A stretch of 64,000 nt of DNA from positions 1-64,000 of the forward strand of contig CAITYM010000030.1 in NCBI GenBank assembly GCA_903896615.1, in the 5' to 3' direction. The position numbers and the translations under genes were made by a program. The notes under the pieces were generated by a model. The model saw nothing but the letters and a program-made list of their open reading frames with translations. It did not search any database and was not told where the DNA came from. Source of the DNA: an uncultured Burkholderiales bacterium. GTDB lineage: Bacteria; Pseudomonadota; Gammaproteobacteria; Burkholderiales; Burkholderiaceae_C. This document shows, piece after piece, positions 58,162 through 64,000 of the stretch (position 1 is the first letter of the stretch; each line of letters begins with the position of its first letter).

Positions 58162-59214
58162 GTGTCCGCCACTCCCATCCAAACCGAAGTATTGATTATT
58201 GGGGCTGGGCCTGTAGGACTTTTTCAAGTCTTCCAACTTGGGCTGCATGAGATTAGTGCTCATGTGATCGATGCTCATACACAAATAGGTGGTCAGTGCA
58301 GTGCTTTGTATCCAGATAAATTTATTTACGATATACCTGGAATTCCAAGAATCACCGCTCAACAACTTGTCGATCAACTTCATACACAAATTGCGCCCTT
58401 TCACACGCCCATCCACCTTGGAGAGTGTGTTCGATCACTGAAGGTCGTTGCAAATGGGTTTGAAGTAACTACGAATACAGGCACTTTATACAGCGCACGC
58501 TGCGTCGTCATCGCTGCAGGTGTCGGTGCATTCGTTCACAAGGAACTACCGCTTGCAGAACTTAAACCCATTAGGAATAAACAGACACAAGTTTTCCATA
58601 CATTACCTGATGCAGTGGAGCTAGAGGACAAAGAGATTGTTATTTACGGGGCAAATGAAAATGCTGTGAATGTGGCAATCAAAGCTTCGAATCATCCCTC
58701 CTCTCAAGGGCGAGTCACACTTATTTACAGGCGAGATAAATTAGACATTGATGATTCGGTACAAGACCAACTTGATAAAACTTTGAAAACCGGTCACCTC
58801 AAATTTAAAGTTGCACAAATCACTTCAATCCAAGAGAGAAAGGGTGTCTTAACACACCTTATGTTGACGGATAGCCAAGGCGAACAAACTCTAATTAACT
58901 GCGACTACTTGATTGAATCGTTGGGACTATCTCCTAAGCTTGGTCCCTTGCTTGAGTGGGAACTCCAGATGGAGCGCAAAGCCCTCATAGTTAGTCCCGA
59001 AACTTTTAGTACCTCTATTAACGGTATTTATGCGGTAGGCGATATCAATACGTACCCCGGAAAAAGAAAGCTGCTGTTAAGTGGTTTTCATGAGGCAACG
59101 CTTGCAGCAAATGCGGTTGCCGCTAAGTTGACAGGCCAAGTAAGCACACCGCTTGAGTACACCAGTGCCTCAACAAGAATTCATAAACTACTTGGCGTTT
59201 GGCGTGGCGTTTAG
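58162..59214 (+). CDS. Ferredoxin--NADP+ reductase (TrxB-like type)
   Basis: VLIIGAGPVGLFQVFQLGLHEISAHVIDAHTQIGGQCSALYPDKFIYDIPG; GTG start. Confidence 0.88.
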   Translation: MSATPIQTEVLIIGAGPVGLFQVFQLGLHEISAHVIDAHTQIGGQCSALYPDKFIYDIPGIPRITAQQLVDQLHTQIAPFHTPIHLGECVRSLKVVANGFEVTTNTGTLYSARCVVIAAGVGAFVHKELPLAELKPIRNKQTQVFHTLPDAVELEDKEIVIYGANENAVNVAIKASNHPSSQGRVTLIYRRDKLDIDDSVQDQLDKTLKTGHLKFKVAQITSIQERKGVLTHLMLTDSQGEQTLINCDYLIESLGLSPKLGPLLEWELQMERKALIVSPETFSTSINGIYAVGDINTYPGKRKLLLSGFHEATLAANAVAAKLTGQVSTPLEYTSASTRIHKLLGVWRGV

Positions 59215-59236
59215 CGTGGCGTTTGAGTTTGAGTTT
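59193..59236. repeat. Degenerate 12-bp tandem repeat (TGGCGTTTGGCG/TGGCGTTTAGCG/TGGCGTTTGAGT) followed by TTTGAG repeats
   Basis: Units at 59193-59204, 59205-59216, 59217-59228; reductase stop codon lies in unit 2. Confidence 0.8.
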
Positions 59237-59268
59237 GCTTAGTGCTTTGGCTAATACGGCTTGGTTGG

Positions 59269-61014
59269 TCAACTCAAGCCAGGTAAATCCGCTTGTAGTT
59301 GCAGCAAGGGCCCTGCCCACTCCCCAGCATTGGTTTGTCTGTATAACCTAACGCTTGGGTACCAATAAGACTCACTGACATTTAAGCCCCACCGCCAGTC
59401 AGAACTGAAGGGCAGTAACACTAGAGCAGTTTTACCCAGCGCACCTGCCAAGTGGACCGTTGAGTTATCGATAGACACTACGGCATCACAGGCATCAATC
59501 AAAGCGGCTAAACCATCAATGTCTAAGTAATTATCGATATCATTAAAACCAATTAAATCAATACCAAGGGCATCTCGTACAAGATTGATTTCTTCTTGAG
59601 TACTTGCATATTGAAGATTAATAAAATTAAACCGATTGACATCCATTCCACCAAATCCATTAAAACTTAAGGCTCCCACTAAATCTGTAGCCGAAATACT
59701 GCGGGCCAATCCCTTTTTGTCGTTCTTACTTCTCCAGCTAATACCTATAGTAGGTTTGCCGTTTTGGGGGATTCGTGATTTAATTTGATCCCTGCGAATC
59801 TTGTCGCTTATTAAATAACAAGGTCGAATGGATTGGAAAGCATCAAGGCTTTGACAAAACATCTCCGCTAGTTGACCCATTGGCATGTGGAAGTCAAATG
59901 CATGATCCCCTACAGGTACTCCTTTAGCAAAAAAAGTGTACTCAGGGAAACTTCTTTTAAAAAGAGGAATGAGTCTCTCGTCCGTTTGAACAAGTATTTG
60001 CTTGGCCAAACTTGAAGCCCACGGGAGTAAGCTGGCGAACATGATCTCATCGCCAATGCCTTGCTCTGCCCAGATCAGCAAACGATCACAAATTGGCTCG
60101 GATGCGTTATTTAATGGCGAGCGCTCATGCGAAGCAAACCAAGGTTTTTGAGTTCTTAACAAAGGCGATATCATCACCCCCTCACTCCAACGCGCCCTGT
60201 AGAGTTCAAAGCCCACTTTGAAATTGCCATGCAAAAGTAAGAGCAATGATTTGTTCCACAGCACTTGAGTATGCTGGGGATTTAGATTGAGCGCTTCTTG
60301 GAAACTTCTCATCGCCTGAGGCCATTGCTTGAGCTCCGTTTGCAAAATACCCATATTTGAATACGCATCACTGTATTTTGGATTAATGAGCAGTGCGCTT
60401 TGATAGCAATTAAGGGCACCCTCAAATTGACCCATCTCCTTTAGTGCGATCCCTTTGTTTAAGTAAGCCTGTGCGTAGGAGTGATTTAAAGCAATGGCAT
60501 TGTCAAAGCTTTGAACTGCCAAGTCATATTCAAGGAGATCTTTTAACGCATTACCTCGATTAAAATGAGCATCTGCATAATCTGGCTTTAAAGACAATGC
60601 TTTGTCAAAATAAGTAACCGCTTGCGAATTATTTTTCTGCGAACGCTTCAAATTCCCCAAGTTATAGTAAGCCTCAGGATATTTGGGCTTTCCTTTGATT
60701 GCTTGAGAATAATCATCCTCCGCAGCCTCTAACTGGCCTAACTCTTGGTGGGCAACAGCCCTTGAAAAATAAAATGCGGGATTGGGTGAAATTTGTATCG
60801 CGCGCGCGATGTAATCAATTGCAGCTGAAAAGTCTTTCAATTGACAACAAAGAACTCCCAACAAATGTAGCGCATCAAAATGCTTGGGCTGTGCTTTGAT
60901 AACTTCTAAATATCCTTGTCTGGCATTTTCAAACTTGCCTTGCACATGCGCTTGATTAGCTTGTTGAAATAATTGACCTATTTTCTTTGAGGTAGGGCCA
61001 GTGGGTGAATTCAT
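59269..61014 (-). CDS. TPR-repeat protein with C-terminal glycosyltransferase-like domain
   Basis: Multiple TPR units (AYYNLGNLKRSQKNNSQAVTYFDKALSLKPDYADAHFNRGNAL...) then WAEQGIGDEIMFASLLPW...DAVVSIDNSTVHLAGALGKTALVLLPFSSDWRW. Confidence 0.85.
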   Translation of the reverse strand: MNSPTGPTSKKIGQLFQQANQAHVQGKFENARQGYLEVIKAQPKHFDALHLLGVLCCQLKDFSAAIDYIARAIQISPNPAFYFSRAVAHQELGQLEAAEDDYSQAIKGKPKYPEAYYNLGNLKRSQKNNSQAVTYFDKALSLKPDYADAHFNRGNALKDLLEYDLAVQSFDNAIALNHSYAQAYLNKGIALKEMGQFEGALNCYQSALLINPKYSDAYSNMGILQTELKQWPQAMRSFQEALNLNPQHTQVLWNKSLLLLLHGNFKVGFELYRARWSEGVMISPLLRTQKPWFASHERSPLNNASEPICDRLLIWAEQGIGDEIMFASLLPWASSLAKQILVQTDERLIPLFKRSFPEYTFFAKGVPVGDHAFDFHMPMGQLAEMFCQSLDAFQSIRPCYLISDKIRRDQIKSRIPQNGKPTIGISWRSKNDKKGLARSISATDLVGALSFNGFGGMDVNRFNFINLQYASTQEEINLVRDALGIDLIGFNDIDNYLDIDGLAALIDACDAVVSIDNSTVHLAGALGKTALVLLPFSSDWRWGLNVSESYWYPSVRLYRQTNAGEWAGPLLQLQADLPGLS

Positions 61015-61221
61015 GACAAGGGTCTTTTGAGTGTTTTCCAGACAAAGTGGCGAGTCAAACTAAAAAATTTTTAATTCAACCCCCTACCCGCCTTAAATCA
61101 CGGGATAAGGGAAATTCAGGGCCGAAAACCTCAAACCATCTAGTGGTTACCCGAATTCTCTGCGCTGCTCACAGTATAGATTAGGAATTTTGGACATTAC
61201 AATATAAGCTGTCCGGTTTGG

Positions 61222-61680
61222 ATGAAATTACCCCTGATTTCATACAAATTTCCCAGCTATACATACTTACTTCATAGTACTATTTTGAACACATTTGCAC
61301 TTACCTCTTTGATCACCTTAATTATTGTTTTGCTCATGTTAGCTAACCTCATAATGGTTGGTCGTGCAAGAGGGAAATATCAAATTCAAGCCCCATCCGT
61401 CACGGGGGATGAAGGTTTTGAGCGCATCTATAGAGTTCAAATGAATACGATAGAGAGTGTTCTTCTCTTTTTACCCTCAATGTGGATCTACGCTTACTAT
61501 TTAGGTGACAAAGGAGCCGCTTGCACGGGATTAATATGGGTCATCGGTCGTATTTTGTACGCCCTAGCTTATCAGTCCAATCCTTCTAAAAGAGGTGTTG
61601 GATTTGTCATATCCATGATTGCAGTTTTTGGTGCATGGTTGGGTGGTCTGTACGGGGTTCTCCATCAATTAATGCAATGA
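61222..61680 (+). CDS. MAPEG family membrane protein
   Basis: FERIYRVQMNTIESVLLFLPSMWIYAYYLGD; start uncertain. Confidence 0.85.
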   Translation: MKLPLISYKFPSYTYLLHSTILNTFALTSLITLIIVLLMLANLIMVGRARGKYQIQAPSVTGDEGFERIYRVQMNTIESVLLFLPSMWIYAYYLGDKGAACTGLIWVIGRILYALAYQSNPSKRGVGFVISMIAVFGAWLGGLYGVLHQLMQ

Positions 61681-61765
61681 TAGTAGCCAGGGGTGTTGTT
61701 CTTTATTTACTTTAGCACTCAAGCACCTTCTTTAACTACACACAACTAATCCCCCGAGTAACACC

Positions 61766-63439
61766 ATGCCAAGTAATATTGAAATTGCACAAGCAGCTAA
61801 AAAACGTCGTATTCTCGAATTAGTAAAAGAAAAGTCTGTTATTCCTGAGGATGCACTTGAGCCCTTTGGACATTACAAAGCCAAGTTGTCGCTAGACTAC
61901 ATTGACACACTTAAAGACAATCCCCTAGGTAAATTAGTTCTCGTAACGGCTATTTCGCCTACCCCAGCAGGAGAGGGCAAAACAACCACCACTGTTGGAC
62001 TCGGTGACGGCTTAAACCAGATTGGCAAAAAAGCGTTGATTTGCCTTCGAGAGCCCTCATTAGGGCCAGTATTTGGCATGAAAGGGGGTGCTGCGGGAGG
62101 TGGTTATGCACAAGTGGTGCCCATGGAGGACATCAACCTACACTTTACAGGTGACTTTAATGCAATATCACTGGCGAACAATTTATTAGCAGCGCTCATA
62201 GACAACCACATTTATCATGGTAATGCACTTAACATTGACACAAGACGTGTGACTTGGAAGCGGGTTATTGACATGAATGACCGCGCACTGAGGAAAATCA
62301 CTATTGGTCAAGGTGGTCCTGGAAATGGGTTTGTGCGCGAAGATGGGTTTGATATTGTTGTTGCATCTGAGGTTATGGCAATTTTCTGCTTAAGTACCAG
62401 CCTCACTGATTTAAAACAAAGACTGGGCAAGATCGTCATTGGTTACACCAGAGACTTAAAACCTGTATTGGCGAGCGATCTAAACGCACAAGGAGCAATG
62501 ACTGCACTTTTAAAGGATGCGTTTGCACCCAACATCGTTCAAACCATTGAAAATAATTTAGCCTTCATTCACGGCGGTCCATTTGCCAATATTGCACACG
62601 GGTGTAACTCTGTGATCGCAACTACTACTGCTTTAAAACTCGCTGACTACGTGGTCACTGAAGCGGGATTTGGCGCTGACCTAGGTGCGGAGAAGTTTAT
62701 AGATATCAAATGTCGCAAATCCGGACTTCGCCCGTCAGCTGTGGTGCTGGTAGCTACCATTCGCGCCCTCAAATATCACGGCGGAATAGAGGTGAAGGAT
62801 TTGGGCTCTGAAAACCTCCAAGCCCTTAAAGCGGGCTTAGTGAATTTAGAGAAACATATCGACAACATCAGAAATCATTTTGGACTACCTTGCTTGGTGG
62901 CCATCAATCACCGCAGCGAAGACACTCCAAAGGAGATCGAACTCTTAAAAGCCACTGCAGCACGTCACGGGGCTGAGGTGATACTTGCAAAACACTTTGC
63001 ACAAGGCGGCAAGGGTGCGGAGGAATTAGCGCATGCAGTTGTGAAAATGTGTGAGCAGCCGAGTAACTTTAAATTTGTGTATGAAGACAACGCTCCATTG
63101 ATCAACAAAATAAAGGCTATAGCTACAAAGATCTACGGTGCATCCGATGTCAGCGCAGACAAAAAGATCTTTGACAGATTGGCTGAACTTGAAGCCCAAG
63201 GCTACGGACATTTGCCCGTTTGTATAGCAAAAACTCAGTATTCCTTCTCAACAGATCCCAGTCTTCGCGGAGCCCCAAGCGGCCATGTGCTGGGGGTAAG
63301 AGAGATAAGACTCGCCGCAGGAGCGGAATTTATTGTCGCTGTTTGCGGAGATATATTGACCATGCCTGGCCTTCCTAAAGTACCCGCGGCTGATCACATT
63401 GACTTACTTGAGAGCGGCAAAATCGCAGGCCTTTTCTGA
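61766..63439 (+). CDS. fhs: Formate--tetrahydrofolate ligase
   Basis: [59 protein letters not shown]. Confidence 0.95.
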   Translation: MPSNIEIAQAAKKRRILELVKEKSVIPEDALEPFGHYKAKLSLDYIDTLKDNPLGKLVLVTAISPTPAGEGKTTTTVGLGDGLNQIGKKALICLREPSLGPVFGMKGGAAGGGYAQVVPMEDINLHFTGDFNAISLANNLLAALIDNHIYHGNALNIDTRRVTWKRVIDMNDRALRKITIGQGGPGNGFVREDGFDIVVASEVMAIFCLSTSLTDLKQRLGKIVIGYTRDLKPVLASDLNAQGAMTALLKDAFAPNIVQTIENNLAFIHGGPFANIAHGCNSVIATTTALKLADYVVTEAGFGADLGAEKFIDIKCRKSGLRPSAVVLVATIRALKYHGGIEVKDLGSENLQALKAGLVNLEKHIDNIRNHFGLPCLVAINHRSEDTPKEIELLKATAARHGAEVILAKHFAQGGKGAEELAHAVVKMCEQPSNFKFVYEDNAPLINKIKAIATKIYGASDVSADKKIFDRLAELEAQGYGHLPVCIAKTQYSFSTDPSLRGAPSGHVLGVREIRLAAGAEFIVAVCGDILTMPGLPKVPAADHIDLLESGKIAGLF

Positions 63440-63507
63440 GCCCAAAGATACAGGGGCAAAGCTGATGCACAAAGATTGGCTCATCAAGGCTCAGTCAATG
63501 GCTACGC

Positions 63508-64000
63508 TCAAAGCACGGCTTGCATAGCTTTATATGCAGTATCCTCCAACCAATCTAAATCAAGCTGTTGGTGTGCCTCACAAATAAACCAGGGCTCGCG
63601 CGAGTCGGGCTCTAACATCACCCCTAAATCAATAAGTTTCCAAGCAAACTTTTGATACAGTGCACTGTTTGTTAAACGCCAATCCCTGTAATTGGTCGGA
63701 ACAGACGGTGTGAAATGAATTCCAAACATTGCAGGGGGACCAGCAAACGCGTGTTCAATACCTGCTTTTGTAAATACACGTCCGAGTAATTCTTGGATTT
63801 GAACCCCCACCCGGTCAACGGTTGCCAAAGCGCTGGTATTCGTCAAAATATTTAAAGTCTCGTGAGCCGCGCTCAGGGCAACCAAATTGGCCGTGTAGGT
63901 TCCACCGTGAACTACAGCGCCCTTATTTGAACCAACAGCGTCCATAACATCTGAGCGCCCACCAAAGGCGGCGACTGGATAGCCATTCCCCATTGCTTTA
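63508..64000 (-). CDS. Class III aminotransferase (glutamate-1-semialdehyde aminomutase-like), C-terminal part, runs off window edge
   Basis: KAMGNGYPVAAFGGRSDVMDAV...GTYTANLVALSAAHETLNIL. Confidence 0.85.
   Translation of the reverse strand, partial: KAMGNGYPVAAFGGRSDVMDAVGSNKGAVVHGGTYTANLVALSAAHETLNILTNTSALATVDRVGVQIQELLGRVFTKAGIEHAFAGPPAMFGIHFTPSVPTNYRDWRLTNSALYQKFAWKLIDLGVMLEPDSREPWFICEAHQQLDLDWLEDTAYKAMQAVL

Overview
Chromosomal window from a low-GC betaproteobacterium, probably Burkholderiales (inferred from gene content and neighbourhoods such as hrpA-argA-dsbB-yggX-mnmC and pepA/lptFG). About 45 well-supported protein genes. I saw no rRNA, convincing tRNA, transposase, prophage or CRISPR array. 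Main blocks: two branched-chain amino-acid (Liv-type) ABC loci, one with a fused LivM-LivG protein; two orphan Bug/TctC binding proteins; PII (glnK), a lone MreB, and a divergent Lrp / AceE-like E1 pair; a run of mostly exported proteins of unknown function (Ser/Asn-rich, MORN, c-type cytochrome lipoprotein); an NMT1-like ABC transporter followed by an OmpR-type two-component system and MipA/OmpV; an uncharacterised DUF6152 / exported protein / 2x DUF6644-like cluster; pepA-holC, lptFG, cbiX, a CysB-like regulator; and a complete assimilatory sulfate-reduction operon (tauE-cysI-DUF934-cysH-cysD-cysN) followed directly by fdxA and a ferredoxin-NADP reductase. No single obviously new multi-gene defence or mobile system is visible. 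The best leads are (i) two overlapping, mutually exclusive hairpins over the ribosome-binding site of a Bug binding protein, (ii) the sulfur locus with a linked ferredoxin electron supply and no CysJ, (iii) the DUF6152/DUF6644 module, (iv) the S/N-rich protein with an internally duplicated motif, and (v) candidate leaderless promoters with operator-like repeats at sulfur genes.
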